Positions 35,786 through 46,495 are shown, numbered from the stretch's first letter. The stretch: 64,000 bases of DNA from Tabrizicola sp. TH137 (GCF_002855575.1 NZ_PKRQ01000001.1:868001-932000), one strand, 5' to 3'. Notes: a model not told the origin generated them from the sequence alone. Translations and numbers: made by a program.

Positions 35786-36940
35786 ATGGAAGATTGGCGG
35801 GCCGGGGGATTTGGTCTTTACATCCATTGGCCGTTTTGCCAGTCGAAGTGCCCCTACTGCGACTTCAATAGCCATGTCGCCGCCTCCATAGATCAGCTCC
35901 GCTGGCGCGACGCTTACAGGCGCGAGATCGCGCGGACCGGTGCAGAAACCCAAGGTCGCGTTCTTGAAACCGTCTTCTTTGGTGGCGGCACGCCGTCACT
36001 GATGGATCCAGGAATCGTCGCCGACATTCTGGATGCGGTTCGTGCAACCTGGCCCATGGTCAACGATCCAGAGATCACGCTTGAAGCCAATCCTGGCTCT
36101 GTCGAAGCCGGGCGCTTTCGTGCGTTCCGCGAGGCGGGGGTCAATCGGGTTTCGATGGGCGTTCAGTCCCTGCGGGACGAGGATCTTCGGCGCCTGGGGC
36201 GGATGCATACTGTTAAGGAGGCCAAGCAAGCCTTTGATATCGCTAGAAAAGAGTTTGATCGCGTCAGCTTTGACCTGATCTATGCAAGGCAGGGCCAGAC
36301 GGTTGAGGACTGGCGTTCGGAACTTGCCGAAGCGCTGACCATGTCGGTTGACCATCTGTCGATGTACCAACTTACCATTGAAGACGGCACTGTCTTCGCC
36401 GAACGCTTCGCCAGAGGTATGTTGCGGGGTTTACCGGACGAAGACGTTCAGGCTGACATGTATGCCGCAACGCAGGAAGTCTGCGCAAAGCACGGAATGC
36501 CAGCCTACGAGATATCCAACCATGCGCGCCCCGGCGCGGAAAGCCGTCACAACCTGATCTATTGGCGCATGGGTGACTATATCGGGATCGGCCCCGGCGC
36601 ACATGGACGGCTGACCCTGAACGGTCGCCGCTGGGCCACCGTAGCACCCCGGTCGCCTGGTGCATGGCTCGCCGCGCTGGAACGGGGCGAGGCGGGTGAA
36701 GATCAGCGCGAGGAAATCTCCAGTCCGGATCAGGCGATCGAGTATCTGCTGATGTCGATGCGCCTTCGGGAAGGGATGGATCTGGCGCGGTTCGAGCAGT
36801 TGTCCGGTGCCCGATTGAACGCCGGGAAAGTGCAGAACCTTATCGAGTTGGGCCTTGTTAGAGCCGAAGATGGGCGTCTGGCCGCTACGGATGACGGGCG
36901 GATCGTCCTGAATGGCATCTTGAGGGAACTCATCGCTTGA
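35786..36940 (+). CDS. hemW: HemW-type radical SAM heme chaperone
   Basis: The 384-residue protein has the radical SAM motif Cys18-x3-Cys22-x2-Cys25 within PFCQSKCPYCDFNSH, GGGTPSLMD near residue 67, and the MGVQSLRDEDLRRLGRMHTV segment typical of HemW. Unlike HemN it lacks the N-terminal extension and extra Cys. HemW delivers heme to respiratory proteins. Its stop overlaps the start of the DUF454 gene. It continues the rph operon. Confidence 0.93.
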   Translation: MEDWRAGGFGLYIHWPFCQSKCPYCDFNSHVAASIDQLRWRDAYRREIARTGAETQGRVLETVFFGGGTPSLMDPGIVADILDAVRATWPMVNDPEITLEANPGSVEAGRFRAFREAGVNRVSMGVQSLRDEDLRRLGRMHTVKEAKQAFDIARKEFDRVSFDLIYARQGQTVEDWRSELAEALTMSVDHLSMYQLTIEDGTVFAERFARGMLRGLPDEDVQADMYAATQEVCAKHGMPAYEISNHARPGAESRHNLIYWRMGDYIGIGPGAHGRLTLNGRRWATVAPRSPGAWLAALERGEAGEDQREEISSPDQAIEYLLMSMRLREGMDLARFEQLSGARLNAGKVQNLIELGLVRAEDGRLAATDDGRIVLNGILRELIA

Positions 36941-37293
36941 TCCGCATCTTCTGGACCCTTGGCGGTGGGATCGCTCTGCTTTTTGCGATTGCAGGGACGG
37001 CCTTGCCTTTGGTTCCGACGGTGCCGTTCCTGCTGCTTGCGGCCGTCTGCTTTGCACGATCCTCGCAGACTCTGCATCACTGGTTGCTCAATCACCCGCA
37101 GCTAGGCCCTCCCATCCGTCAGTGGCGGGATCGGGGCGCTATCGGGCGGAGGGCAAAGGTCCTTGCCAGTGTTTCCATCGCAGCGGCCTTTGCCGGTTCG
37201 ATCTGGCTCGGCATCGCGCCATGGCTACTGGCCCTTCAGGGGGTCGTGCTGGCTGGTGTTGGCATGTTCATATGGACACGTCCCGAGGCATAG
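36937..37293 (+). CDS. YbaN-like DUF454 membrane protein
   Basis: The 118-residue protein has two N-terminal and two C-terminal hydrophobic segments and the DUF454 landmarks (AIAGTALPLVPTVPFLLLAA, CFARSSQTLHHWLLNHPQLG, PPIRQW). The start is probably TTG at 36937, overlapping the hemW stop by 4 bases. Its end overlaps the end of convergent parB by 26 bases. Confidence 0.85.
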   Translation: MIRIFWTLGGGIALLFAIAGTALPLVPTVPFLLLAAVCFARSSQTLHHWLLNHPQLGPPIRQWRDRGAIGRRAKVLASVSIAAAFAGSIWLGIAPWLLALQGVVLAGVGMFIWTRPEA

Positions 37294-38176
37294 CCGACAG
37301 CGCCCTGCAAAGCAGATCAAGATCGTCCAGACTGCGGTAGCGGATGGAAAGCACGCCGCCCTCATCGACGCCGGCATGATCAATCGTCACCCGCATGTTC
37401 AGATTGGCAGAAAGGTCATTTTCAAGCGCGCGCGTATCGGCATCCTTGTCGGAGCGTCCCCGCGGACCACTTGCCTTCCCGGTTCCCTTCTTTTCCGGAT
37501 CACGGGCCAGCGCCTCCGTCTCACGAACAGAAAGGTTGCGCGCGATGACCTGGCGGGCCAACTCTGCGGCGTTTGACGCTGTGATCAGCGCGCGCGCATG
37601 CCCGGCAGAAAGCCGCCCCTCCCTGACATGGGCCTGAACCTCTTCGGGAAGCGCAAGCAACCGCAGAAGGTTGGCGATATGGCTTCTGCTTTTCGACAGC
37701 GCTTCTGCCATCTTCTCTTGTGTATGCCCAAACCGATCCATCAATTGCCGGAAGGCGAGGGCCTCTTCGATTGCATTGAGGTCGGCGCGCTGGATGTTTT
37801 CGATGATCGCGACTTCGATGACTTCCGAGTCGGTGAAATCCCGGACGATCACCGGAAGCTCATGAACCTGTGCCATCTGCGCGGCGCGCCAGCGCCTTTC
37901 TCCGGCAACAATCTCGAACCGCCCATCGGCGAGCGCACGCACGATCAGGGGCTGGATCACCCCCTTGGCGCGGATAGACGCCGCAAGCTCATGGAGCGCA
38001 TCAGGCTGAAAATCCCGGCGCGGCTGGTTCGGGTTCGGAACAAGCTTTTCGACGGGTACGAGCAGATCAGGGCGACGCGGGCGATCTGGCGTCAACGGAT
38101 CCGTCTCGACAGCCACATCCGCCATGAGTGCAGAAAGACCGCGGCCCAGGCCGCGGCGTTCGGATTTCTTGTCCAT
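37268..38176 (-). CDS. parB: Chromosome partitioning protein ParB
   Basis: ParB is a CTP-dependent clamp that loads at parS sites and spreads. The 302-residue protein starts RRGLGRGLSALMADV, then PNPNQPRRDF, GERRWRAAQMA (nucleotide-binding), the ENIQRADLNAIEEALAFRQL box, the HTH (KSRSHIANLLRLLALPEEVQ) and a C-terminal dimerisation part ending SMPRDVSI. Two strong parS palindromes lie 1.4 and 3.3 kb upstream of the gene. Its ATG overlaps the parA stop. Confidence 0.97.
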   Translation of the reverse strand: MDKKSERRGLGRGLSALMADVAVETDPLTPDRPRRPDLLVPVEKLVPNPNQPRRDFQPDALHELAASIRAKGVIQPLIVRALADGRFEIVAGERRWRAAQMAQVHELPVIVRDFTDSEVIEVAIIENIQRADLNAIEEALAFRQLMDRFGHTQEKMAEALSKSRSHIANLLRLLALPEEVQAHVREGRLSAGHARALITASNAAELARQVIARNLSVRETEALARDPEKKGTGKASGPRGRSDKDADTRALENDLSANLNMRVTIDHAGVDEGGVLSIRYRSLDDLDLLCRALSAMPRDVSI

Positions 38177-38997
38177 CAGACTGTCTCCTGCGCTTGTGCG
38201 AACGGATGCCGGGACGCCAGTTCGGCGGCAAGTGCGCGATACGCCTCGGAGCCCTTTGATGCCGTATCGTAGGACAGAACGGGCAACGCGAAACTGGGCG
38301 CCTCAGACACGCGGACATTCCTTGGGATAATGGTCTGGAAGACAAGATCACCCAGGTTCTGCCGAGCATCGGTTTCCACCTGCTGGCTCAACCTGTTGCG
38401 TCCATCATACATCGTCAACACTATACCTTCTATCCTCAAGCCTGGATTTGCGGTCTGGCGAACTTCACGAACCGTAAGCATGAGCTGCGACAAGCCCTCC
38501 AGCGCAAAGAACTCGGATTGAAGCGGAACAAGCACGGAGTGGCAGGCTACCATCGCATTGACCGTCAAGAGGCTCAGAGATGGCGGGCAGTCGATCAGGA
38601 TGAAATCGAGATTGAACGCATCTATCGCCGGCTGGCGCAGAGCGTCATGCAACAGAAAGCTCCGCTTTTCATTTGCCACAAGTTCCATGTCGGCCGAGGA
38701 GAGATCGGCATTTGCCGGGCAAATGAGAAGGTTCGGTATGGTGCTCTGCTGGATCACGGCGTCAAGAGGGGTGTCGTCGAGCAGAAGATCATACGTGGTG
38801 AACTTTCGCTGGGCGACATCCACCCCGAGGCCGGTCGACGCATTCCCTTGTGGATCGAGGTCAACAAGCAGAACCCTCGCCCCAAGTTCGGCAAGCGCTG
38901 CTGCAAGGTTTATGGCGGTCGTCGTCTTGCCGACACCGCCCTTCTGGTTGGCGATCGCGATGATGCGAGGCTGCTTTGGCCGGGTAGGATCAGACAT
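38176..38997 (-). CDS. parA: Chromosome partitioning ATPase ParA
   Basis: ParA drives segregation of ParB-parS complexes. The 273-residue protein has the deviant Walker [15 protein letters not shown] (residues 19-32), [18 protein letters not shown], and [20 protein letters not shown]. It overlaps rsmG by 8 bases and parB by 1, forming the mnmE-mnmG-rsmG-parA-parB order conserved near bacterial origins. Confidence 0.97.
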   Translation of the reverse strand: MSDPTRPKQPRIIAIANQKGGVGKTTTAINLAAALAELGARVLLVDLDPQGNASTGLGVDVAQRKFTTYDLLLDDTPLDAVIQQSTIPNLLICPANADLSSADMELVANEKRSFLLHDALRQPAIDAFNLDFILIDCPPSLSLLTVNAMVACHSVLVPLQSEFFALEGLSQLMLTVREVRQTANPGLRIEGIVLTMYDGRNRLSQQVETDARQNLGDLVFQTIIPRNVRVSEAPSFALPVLSYDTASKGSEAYRALAAELASRHPFAQAQETV

Positions 38998-39607
38998 GCG
39001 ACATGGACCTCACGGCTAGGATTGCACCTTCAGGGTCAGTGGTGCTTTGATGTACCTGAAGCTCGAACTGCCAGTCTTTTCGAGCAAGTTCAACCTCTTG
39101 CCGCCAGTTTGCCCCCTTGAGAAAGAGGCAGGTTGCGCTGCCATCTGGCGAAATATGCCGTGCTGCGTAGGACAAGAGCAGTGGCAGGGGCGCAAGTGCC
39201 CGCGCCGATACCGTCTGGGCGTTCTGTGGCGACGCCTTCTCGATCCGCTGCGCAATGACATTGGCGTTTATCGACAACTGATCAACGGCAAGTCGCAGGA
39301 AGGTCGCCTTTCGCTGGTCAGCTTCGATCATCGTCACGCGAATGGGCAGATCCTGCCCGGCAGCCATACAGGCGACGACAAGTCCAGGAAAGCCTCCGCC
39401 GCTTCCAAGATCAACCCAGTGGCCATGGTCGGCGCCGAGTGAAAAGATCTGGGCTGAGTCCATGATATGGCGATCCCAAGCCTGATCGAGGCTTGAACGT
39501 GAAACAAGGTTGATTGCCGGGTTCCACTTCTTGAGGAGCGCGTGGAGAAGTTCCAGCCGCTCCAATGTTTCACGTGAAACGTCCAGCGCAGCGGTGTTCA
39601 TGGTCAT
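38990..39607 (-). CDS. rsmG: 16S rRNA (guanine-N7) methyltransferase RsmG
   Basis: RsmG methylates G527 of 16S rRNA. The 205-residue protein has the SAM motif [15 protein letters not shown] near residue 67 and [13 protein letters not shown] later. Codons for residues near 9-14 (DVSRET) coincide with a near-perfect parS site at 39566-39581. Start ATG at 39607 overlaps the mnmG stop; a second ATG at 39601 is possible. Confidence 0.96.
   Translation of the reverse strand: MTMNTAALDVSRETLERLELLHALLKKWNPAINLVSRSSLDQAWDRHIMDSAQIFSLGADHGHWVDLGSGGGFPGLVVACMAAGQDLPIRVTMIEADQRKATFLRLAVDQLSINANVIAQRIEKASPQNAQTVSARALAPLPLLLSYAARHISPDGSATCLFLKGANWRQEVELARKDWQFELQVHQSTTDPEGAILAVRSMSHV
39566..39581. promoter_or_regulatory. 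parS site inside the start of rsmG
   Basis: The sequence TGTTTCACGTGAAACG matches the bacterial parS consensus TGTTTCACGTGAAACA at 15 of 16 bases. It is the loading site expected for the ParB encoded 1.4 kb away. Confidence 0.92.
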
Positions 39608-41481
39608 GCCGAGAGGGTTTGACCGCGCTCCGCCTTGCGGAGATGGGCCAGGATCAGGGTCAGGGCAGCCGGCGTCATCCCCTCGATCCGCGCCGCCTGG
39701 GCCAGATTGGCAGGCCGAACACGATTGAGCTTCGTCAAAAGCTCATTTGACAGCCCTGAAAGCCGCCCAAAATCGAAATCTGCCGGGATCCTTGCCTCTT
39801 CCTCCTTTTGCAGCAGGCGCGCATCGGCCTCTTGGCGATGAAGATACTGGGAATAGAGCGCGTCTGCCGCAACCTGGTCACGGATCTCTGTCGGACATTC
39901 GGCAAAGCCTGGAAACAGCATTTCGACCACTGCGCGCGCCTCTTCTCCCAGCGCAAGAATCTCATACCCATTCCGGCGTGCGCCGTCCTGGCTGAGGTGC
40001 AAACCGTGGGGGGCAAGCTCCCGCGGCGAGAGTCGGGCCGTTTCAAGCACGGCCTTCGCCGCCGCTATCGCTTCCATCTTCTCGCCAAAGCGGCGACAGC
40101 GATCTTCATTCACACAACCGAGCGTCAGACCCAGTGGCGTCAGGCGTTGATCTGCATTGTCCGCCCGGAGAGCCAGCCGGAACTCGGCGCGCGAAGTGAA
40201 CATGCGATAGGGTTCTGTCACGCCTCGGGTGATAAGATCGTCAATCATCACGCCGATATAGCTGTCGCGCCGACTGAGGATCACCGGGTCAGCCGATTGA
40301 GCATGCAGCGCAGCATTCAATCCTGCAACGAGACCCTGAGCCGCCGCTTCTTCATAGCCGGTCGTGCCGTTGATCTGGCCTGCGAAGAAAAGGCCAGAGA
40401 TCTGGCGCAGTTCCAGATTCTGTTTCAGTGCTCGGGGATCGAAGAAATCGTATTCGATTGCGTAGCCCGGTTGCAGAATGGTGACATCCTCAAGACCATC
40501 AATCGTTCGGACATAGGCCTCCTGCACTTCTTCCGGCAAGGATGTCGAAATCCCGTTTGGGTAAACGGTATGGTCATCCAGCCCTTCCGGCTCGAGAAAC
40601 ACCTGATGACCGGACTTTTCCGCGAACCGAACCACCTTGTCTTCAATCGAGGGGCAGTATCGGGGTCCGACACCTTCAATAAAGCCGCCATACATGGCAG
40701 ATCGTGTCAGATTGGCGCGAACGATCTCATGGGTGCGCTCATTTGTATGGGTTATCCCGCAGGAAATCTGCGCTGCCTCTGGTGATCGGTTCATAAACGA
40801 AAAAAGCACAGGTGCTTCATCGCCGGGCTGCTTTTCAAGGCGATCCCAGTCGATGGTTCGACCATCCAGCCTTGGCGGTGTACCGGTCTTCAACCGACCA
40901 CGGGGAAGGGCGAGATCGGCCAGACGCTCCGCAAGACGAACAGACGGTGAGTCACCAACACGACCGCCTGGACGACGCCGATCCCCGATGTGAATGACTC
41001 CATTCAGAAACGTTCCGGCAGTCAGGATCACGGCCTTCGACATCACCTTCGTGCCGTCACCAAGAACAACGCCTGATGTTCTGGTGCCGTCCATCAAGAG
41101 GTCCACAACCTCGCCTTCAAGAATAGAGAGGTTGGGTTGGCGACGAAGGACGTCCTGCATTGCCAACCGATACAGCTTTCGATCCGCCTGCGCGCGCGGG
41201 CCTTGCACGGCGGGGCCCTTCCGACGGTTCAAAAGCCGGAACTGAATCCCTGCCCGGTCAGCAACACGCCCCATGACACCATCCATGGCGTCGATTTCGC
41301 GCACCAGATGGCCCTTTCCCAAGCCCCCGATGGCGGGATTGCACGACATCACGCCAATGGACTCGGCGCGCAGCGTAATCAGTGCGGTCGAGGCGCCCAT
41401 CCGCGCCGACACCGCAGCAGCCTCACTGCCCGCATGGCCACCCCCGATGACGATGACATCAAACTGTTTCACGTGAAACAT
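39604..41481 (-). CDS. mnmG: tRNA uridine 5-carboxymethylaminomethyl modification enzyme MnmG (GidA)
   Basis: With MnmE, MnmG modifies the wobble uridine of several tRNAs using FAD and NADH. The 625-residue protein has the FAD motif [14 protein letters not shown] (residues ~9-23), [51 protein letters not shown] and [16 protein letters not shown]. The start MFHVKQ is encoded by a perfect parS palindrome; an alternative start lies two codons upstream. Its end overlaps rsmG. Confidence 0.97.
   Translation of the reverse strand: MFHVKQFDVIVIGGGHAGSEAAAVSARMGASTALITLRAESIGVMSCNPAIGGLGKGHLVREIDAMDGVMGRVADRAGIQFRLLNRRKGPAVQGPRAQADRKLYRLAMQDVLRRQPNLSILEGEVVDLLMDGTRTSGVVLGDGTKVMSKAVILTAGTFLNGVIHIGDRRRPGGRVGDSPSVRLAERLADLALPRGRLKTGTPPRLDGRTIDWDRLEKQPGDEAPVLFSFMNRSPEAAQISCGITHTNERTHEIVRANLTRSAMYGGFIEGVGPRYCPSIEDKVVRFAEKSGHQVFLEPEGLDDHTVYPNGISTSLPEEVQEAYVRTIDGLEDVTILQPGYAIEYDFFDPRALKQNLELRQISGLFFAGQINGTTGYEEAAAQGLVAGLNAALHAQSADPVILSRRDSYIGVMIDDLITRGVTEPYRMFTSRAEFRLALRADNADQRLTPLGLTLGCVNEDRCRRFGEKMEAIAAAKAVLETARLSPRELAPHGLHLSQDGARRNGYEILALGEEARAVVEMLFPGFAECPTEIRDQVAADALYSQYLHRQEADARLLQKEEEARIPADFDFGRLSGLSNELLTKLNRVRPANLAQAARIEGMTPAALTLILAHLRKAERGQTLSA
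41465..41480. promoter_or_regulatory. Perfect parS site at the start of mnmG
   Basis: TGTTTCACGTGAAACA is an exact 16-base match to the consensus parS palindrome. It encodes the MFHVKQ start of MnmG. It is the second strong ParB loading site in the window. Confidence 0.95.
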
Positions 41482-41483
41482 CC

Positions 41484-42758
41484 TCATTTCCCGATGCAGA
41501 AGCTGGCAAAAATCTCGTCAAGGAGTGACTCGACATCAACTCTGCCCACAAGCGCCTCAAGCGCACGGATCGCAGCTCGCAACTCGTCTGCGGCAATCTC
41601 CGCCCGCGTTGCGCCCTTCTCTATCTCAAGCCTCGCCGATTCCATAGCCCCGATCGCACGCGTGAGCGCAATGCGGTGCCGTTCGCGCGTCACCACACCT
41701 GCGCCCGCAACTTGCCTGGAGAGCCGGTCGCCTATTGCGTCGATCAGCTCCGATACACCCCTACCCGTAAGGCCGGACACTCCTTCCCCGTCCTGGTCAG
41801 CCTTGCCTCGCACCACCAGATCATCCGGTCCCGGTTGCAACTCAGGCAAGGGATCGTCGCTCAACAGGAAAACCCGCAAATCGGCCGAGCGCGCGCGCTT
41901 GATCGCAAGGTCAACCCCAATACGCTCTACCTTGTCCTCTGTCTCACGCAATCCGGCCGTATCGAGCAGGGTCACGGCAAGGCCCCGAATATCCATCCGG
42001 ACCTCGATCACATCGCGGGTTGTGCCAGCAATTTCAGATGTGATCGCTGCCTCTCGTCCCGCTATCGCATTCAGAAGCGTGGACTTCCCTGCATTGGGCG
42101 CTCCCACGATGGCCACCTCGAACCCATCCCGAATTCGCTCTGCTGCCCCGCTTCCCGCCACCTCGCTGCGCAAGTCCTGCAAGACCGATGTTACAAGATC
42201 CAGAACCTCCGGACCCACATCCTGCGGCACCTCTTCATCGGCAAAGTCTATCGTCGCCTCAATCAAGGCCGCAGCACGCACGAGTTTTGCCCGCCATAAT
42301 TCGGCACGCCGACCGATCGCCCCGGAAAGAACGCGCATCGCCTGCCGACGCTGCGCCTCGGTCTCTGCGTCAATCAGATCAGCCAGACCTTCGACCTGGG
42401 TCAGATCCAACCGACCGTTCTCCAATGCGCGGCGGGTGAACTCGCCGGGTTCGGCAAGGCGAAACCCGTCCATCGTCCCTAGCACCCGCATAACAGACTG
42501 GATGACGGCAACAGAACCGTGAAGGTGAAGTTCGGCCACCTTTTCCCCGGTGAAGCTGCCACCTTCCGGAAAGATCACGACAAGCGCCTGATCCAGAACC
42601 GCGCCCTGCCATCGCAAGGTCCGCAAAACGGCAGTCCGTGGAGTCGGACAAGACCCTGTCAGCTGAACCACCGCTTCATGCGCTTTGGGGCCGGAAAGGC
42701 GCAATACCGCCACCCCGGCCTTGCCGCGCGCGCTGGCCAAGGCATAGATCGTGTCCAT
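41484..42758 (-). CDS. mnmE: tRNA modification GTPase MnmE (TrmE)
   Basis: MnmE partners MnmG in wobble-uridine modification. The 424-residue protein starts MDTIYALAS, has the N-terminal formyl-folate-like domain, then G1 [18 protein letters not shown]2/G3 [10 protein letters not shown] and [13 protein letters not shown], and ends in FCIGK, the conserved C-x-GK terminus with the catalytic Cys. The ATG at 42758 is preferred to a TTG nine bases upstream. Confidence 0.97.
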   Translation of the reverse strand: MDTIYALASARGKAGVAVLRLSGPKAHEAVVQLTGSCPTPRTAVLRTLRWQGAVLDQALVVIFPEGGSFTGEKVAELHLHGSVAVIQSVMRVLGTMDGFRLAEPGEFTRRALENGRLDLTQVEGLADLIDAETEAQRRQAMRVLSGAIGRRAELWRAKLVRAAALIEATIDFADEEVPQDVGPEVLDLVTSVLQDLRSEVAGSGAAERIRDGFEVAIVGAPNAGKSTLLNAIAGREAAITSEIAGTTRDVIEVRMDIRGLAVTLLDTAGLRETEDKVERIGVDLAIKRARSADLRVFLLSDDPLPELQPGPDDLVVRGKADQDGEGVSGLTGRGVSELIDAIGDRLSRQVAGAGVVTRERHRIALTRAIGAMESARLEIEKGATRAEIAADELRAAIRALEALVGRVDVESLLDEIFASFCIGK

Positions 42759-42785
42759 CAGGATCAACCCTTTGATTCAGAACAC

Positions 42786-44057
42786 TTATGTGTTCATTGA
42801 ATCGAAGAACTCCGAATTTGTCTTCGTCTGCTTCAGTTTGGAAAGCAGGAACTCGATGGCATCCGTCGTTCCCATCGGATTCAGAATACGCCGCAGGACA
42901 TAGGTCTTCTGAAGGTCGATCTTGTCGACCAGAAGATCCTCTTTCCGCGTCCCGGATTTAAGGATGTCGATCGCCGGGAAGACGCGCTTGTCGGCAACCT
43001 TGCGATCCAGAACGATCTCGCTGTTGCCGGTACCCTTGAACTCTTCGAAGATGACTTCGTCCATCCGGCTACCCGTATCGATCAGGGCGGTTGCAATGAT
43101 GGTCAAGGACCCGCCCTCTTCGATATTCCGCGCCGCGCCGAAGAACCGCTTCGGTCTCTGCAAGGCATTGGCATCAACGCCGCCCGTCAGAACCTTGCCC
43201 GAAGACGGAACAACCGTGTTGAAGGCACGCCCCAACCGGGTGATCGAGTCCAGCAGGATCACGACGTCCCGCTTGTGCTCTACAAGTCGCTTGGCCTTTT
43301 CGATCACCATTTCTGCCACGGCCACGTGCCGTGTCGCCGGTTCGTCGAAGGTGGAGGAAACAACCTCTCCCTTCACCGAACGCTGCATGTCGGTCACTTC
43401 CTCGGGCCGCTCGTCGATCAGAAGGACGATCAGATAGCATTCCGGATGATTCTTCTCGATCGAATGCGCGATGTTCTGCAAAAGCACGGTCTTGCCGGTG
43501 CGGGGCGGTGCAACGATCAAGGCTCGCTGCCCCTTCCCGATCGGACAGACAAGGTCAATGATCCGCGCCGACCTGTCCTTGATGGTGGGATCCTCGATCT
43601 CCATCTTCAACCGCTCATCGGGATAAAGCGGCGTCAGGTTGTCGAAGTGAACCTTGTGCCGTGCCTTTTCAGGGTCGTCGAAATTGATCTTCGTCGCCTT
43701 GACGAGGCTGAAATAGCGTTCGTTCTCACGCGGTGCCTGGATGACACCTTCGATGGAATCCCCTGTCCGAAGCGAGAACTGCCGGATCATGTCTGGGCTG
43801 ACATAGATGTCATCCGGCCCCGGCAGATAGTTTGCCTCCGGGCTGCGCAGAAAACCAAACCCGTCCTGCAAGACCTCCAGAACCCCATCACCGCCGATTT
43901 CGAAACCTTCCTCGGCATGTTCCTTGAGGATCTGGAACATCATCTCGCCCTTCCGCATGGAGGGCGCATTCTCGATCTCCCATTCCTCAGCCATTGCCAG
44001 AAGATCAGCAGGTGTCTTGGCTTTCAGGTCGGAAAGGTTCAGCCGTTCGGTGGTCAT
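42786..44057 (-). CDS. rho: Transcription termination factor Rho
   Basis: Rho is a hexameric RNA-DNA helicase that ends transcription. The 423-residue protein has the cold-shock-like RNA-binding domain ([37 protein letters not shown]), Walker [12 protein letters not shown] near residue 180, [13 protein letters not shown], and the Q/R-loop regions ([33 protein letters not shown]). I place the start at ATG 44057, because the 28 residues encoded upstream are not Rho-like. Confidence 0.97.
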   Translation of the reverse strand: MTTERLNLSDLKAKTPADLLAMAEEWEIENAPSMRKGEMMFQILKEHAEEGFEIGGDGVLEVLQDGFGFLRSPEANYLPGPDDIYVSPDMIRQFSLRTGDSIEGVIQAPRENERYFSLVKATKINFDDPEKARHKVHFDNLTPLYPDERLKMEIEDPTIKDRSARIIDLVCPIGKGQRALIVAPPRTGKTVLLQNIAHSIEKNHPECYLIVLLIDERPEEVTDMQRSVKGEVVSSTFDEPATRHVAVAEMVIEKAKRLVEHKRDVVILLDSITRLGRAFNTVVPSSGKVLTGGVDANALQRPKRFFGAARNIEEGGSLTIIATALIDTGSRMDEVIFEEFKGTGNSEIVLDRKVADKRVFPAIDILKSGTRKEDLLVDKIDLQKTYVLRRILNPMGTTDAIEFLLSKLKQTKTNSEFFDSMNT

Positions 44058-44197
44058 GTGCGGAAAAATCCTGAAGCGGCGCAGCCACGGCGCGCCCTTG
44101 TCTGTCAGTGGATTGGAAACTGCCCTTGGCCGGACGGCCATGCATCCCGGCAGATACGAAGGACAGGGGGAAAAGTCAACGACGGCGACAGACAGTC

Positions 44198-44647
44198 CTA
44201 GAATTTAAGGACAACCGAAAAAACGATCACCAGAAGCAAGACAGTGGGCACCTCGTTCATCATTCGGTAGTGACGCCCTGTCAGGACGTTCTTGCCAGCC
44301 ATGAAATCCTTCCTGCGCAGTCCAAGCCAGTGGTGGAACCAGGTCATGCCGATCACGGCCGCGGCCTTTGCCCATGGCCAGACCTCCGACCAGGAAACGA
44401 TACCGGGCGTAAAGACCAGGGCCAGACCAAACACCCAGGTCGCGATAAGGGCCGGGTTCATGATTGCGCGAAGAAGGCGGCGCTCCATGGTCTGGAACAG
44501 ATCATCGGTTGCTGTTCCACGCTCCACGGCCTCCACATGATAGACGAACAATCGCGGAAGATAGAACAGACCCGCCATCCAGGCGATGACTGAAACGATA
44601 TGCAGCGCCTTGGTCCAAAGGTACCAGTCCGCCAGGAAGTCATCCAT
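44198..44647 (-). CDS. hemJ: Protoporphyrinogen IX oxidase HemJ
   Basis: HemJ oxidises protoporphyrinogen IX in the inner membrane of bacteria lacking HemG/HemY. The 149-residue protein has about four membrane helices and the conserved [20 protein letters not shown] (His near residue 16) and [20 protein letters not shown]-like Lys/Arg region ([10 protein letters not shown]) typical of the family. It borders the proposed replication origin. Confidence 0.93.
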   Translation of the reverse strand: MDDFLADWYLWTKALHIVSVIAWMAGLFYLPRLFVYHVEAVERGTATDDLFQTMERRLLRAIMNPALIATWVFGLALVFTPGIVSWSEVWPWAKAAAVIGMTWFHHWLGLRRKDFMAGKNVLTGRHYRMMNEVPTVLLLVIVFSVVLKF

Positions 44648-44659
44648 TCGTCGTCGTCC

Positions 44660-45050
44660 TACTCATTGCTCCCCTTCTTCTTAACAATAAGATTTGAAAA
44701 GAGAATGATGATGCTGGCCCTGTGGACAGCAGAATATCATGGTTAATCCTTTCTTTCCTCCACAGGCGGAGCCATGTGGAAAAAGCAGGGAAAACTCTTG
44801 ATGCTGAAAACAGGAATGAACAAAATTAAATAAAACCAATAACTTAAAGTGATTCAAGATGAACACTTCATCCACAGGCACCCTGCCAGTCAGGACAGGT
44901 GAACGACTTTTCCTCCGCGGTCGCTCTCCCGTTCCCACAGGTGGACAAATCGCCTCTGCTCATCGAGAACTCCACAGCCTGCCTGTTCTGCCCCCCTGGG
45001 CGCCAGAACAAACCCCAAGAGCACCGCAGGAACAAAACCGGAGTTTCCAC
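44660..45050. other. Probable chromosomal replication origin (oriC)
   Basis: The 415-base gap 44648-45062 has no gene. Its AT-rich core, 44816-44866, stands out in GC-rich DNA. DnaA-box-like words (consensus TTATCCACA) are frequent: TCATCCACA at 44868-44876 (8/9), TGTGGAAAA at 44775-44783 (8/9, other strand), TGTGGACAG at 44721-44729, CTCCACAGG near 44758, GGTGGACAA at 44940-44948 and GTTTCCACA at 45042-45050. A GANTC site (GATTC) lies at 44851-44855. The position, near parABS and between hemJ and maf, fits an alphaproteobacterial origin. Confidence 0.65.
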
Positions 45051-45062
45051 AGGATCGCCCCC

Positions 45063-45659
45063 ATGCCGCAGATCATCCTGGCCTCTTCATCCAGCATACG
45101 GCTGCAATTGCTTCGCAACGCGGGTGTCCTTGTGGAGGCGATGCCGTCGCGGGTGGATGAAGACTCCATCCGGGATGCTCTTCTGTCCGAAGGCGCGGGT
45201 GCCCGCGATCTGGCTGATACCTTGGCCGAGATGAAGGCACGCAAGCTTTCCGATCGGCTGCCCGCCGCCGTGGTTCTGGGCTGTGACCAGGTTCTCGCCT
45301 TCGATGGAGAAATCTGGGCAAAACCTGAAACGCCTGATGCAGCCCGGGCACAGTTGCAAAGGCTTCGTGGTCACACGCACCGCCTGTTCTCGGCTGTCGT
45401 GCTATATGAGGCAGCAAGGCCCGTCTGGCGGCATATTGGGGAGGCCCGGCTGACGATGCGTTCGTTCTCGGATGCGTATCTGGATGACTACCTGTTGCGG
45501 AACTGGACAGAGGTCCGCCACTGCGTCGGCGCCTACCAGATGGAAGGCGAAGGCGCGCGCCTCTTTTCGCAGGTGGAAGGCGATCACTTCACGATCCTTG
45601 GCCTGCCCCTCCTGCCTCTTCTGAACCACATGTCCCAGCGGGGTTTCATCCCGGCATGA
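45063..45659 (+). CDS. maf: Maf-family nucleoside triphosphate pyrophosphatase
   Basis: Maf proteins hydrolyse modified or canonical NTPs. The 198-residue protein has [17 protein letters not shown] (residues 5-21), the [12 protein letters not shown] segment and VVLGCDQVL with the catalytic Asp, then [17 protein letters not shown] 45063 is preceded by GATCGCCCCC without a strong Shine-Dalgarno. It is the first gene right of the origin and overlaps aroE by 4 bases. Confidence 0.93.
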   Translation: MPQIILASSSSIRLQLLRNAGVLVEAMPSRVDEDSIRDALLSEGAGARDLADTLAEMKARKLSDRLPAAVVLGCDQVLAFDGEIWAKPETPDAARAQLQRLRGHTHRLFSAVVLYEAARPVWRHIGEARLTMRSFSDAYLDDYLLRNWTEVRHCVGAYQMEGEGARLFSQVEGDHFTILGLPLLPLLNHMSQRGFIPA

Positions 45660-46495
45660 CGGATCATCCGCGCATTCCCCTTGCGGCCGTGATCGGCTCG
45701 CCCATAGCACATAGCCGCTCGCCCGCGTTGCATGGCTATTGGCTCAAGAGATACGGCATTAAGGGGTTCTACATTCCCATGGATGTTGCGCAGGCCGATC
45801 TGGAACAAGTGCTCCGGATGATGCCCAAAATGGGTTTCGTCGGAGCGAATGTGACCATCCCGCACAAGGAAGCCATTCTCAACATCGCTGATGTAATCAC
45901 TGACCGGGCTGCGCTGATTGGTGCTGCCAACACGCTGATCTTTCGCAAGGATGGCAAGATACAGGCCGACAATACTGATGGCGCGGGTTTCATCGCGAAT
46001 CTGCGGCAGGCCGCTCCCCATTGGACGCCCTCGATCGGTCCGGCTGCCGTGTTCGGTGCAGGTGGCGCCGCGCGGGCGGTGATTGCTGCCCTGATAGAAG
46101 TGGGCGTTCCGGAAATCCGTCTTGCAAATCGGACACGCGCTCGCGCGGATGCGCTCCGGTCCGATTTCGGGGCAAAGGTCCATGTGCATGAATGGGTGCA
46201 GGCGGACGCCATGATCGACGGCGCGACGACTGTCGTGAACACCACCTCGCTGGGGATGACCGGGAAACCCGACCTAGTGCTGCCTCTCGATTCTCTGTCA
46301 CCCCACGCGCTTGTCACAGACCTCGTCTACACCCCGCTGAAGACGCAGTTCCTGATCGAGGCGGAAGAGCGTGGTGCCACCGTGGTTGATGGCCTTGGCA
46401 TGCTTCTTCACCAGGCGGCCCCCGGCTTCGAACGCTGGTTTGGCCAAAGGCCCGAGGTTGATGATGCCACCCGCAGTGCGGTGCTTTCCGCATGA
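45656..46495 (+). CDS. aroE: Shikimate dehydrogenase
   Basis: AroE reduces 3-dehydroshikimate with NADPH in aromatic amino acid synthesis. The 279-residue protein has [18 protein letters not shown] (substrate serines), [11 protein letters not shown] (catalytic Lys), NTDGAGF and the dinucleotide motif [12 protein letters not shown] near residue 130. It is coupled to maf and coaE by 4-base overlaps. Confidence 0.97.
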   Translation: MTDHPRIPLAAVIGSPIAHSRSPALHGYWLKRYGIKGFYIPMDVAQADLEQVLRMMPKMGFVGANVTIPHKEAILNIADVITDRAALIGAANTLIFRKDGKIQADNTDGAGFIANLRQAAPHWTPSIGPAAVFGAGGAARAVIAALIEVGVPEIRLANRTRARADALRSDFGAKVHVHEWVQADAMIDGATTVVNTTSLGMTGKPDLVLPLDSLSPHALVTDLVYTPLKTQFLIEAEERGATVVDGLGMLLHQAAPGFERWFGQRPEVDDATRSAVLSA

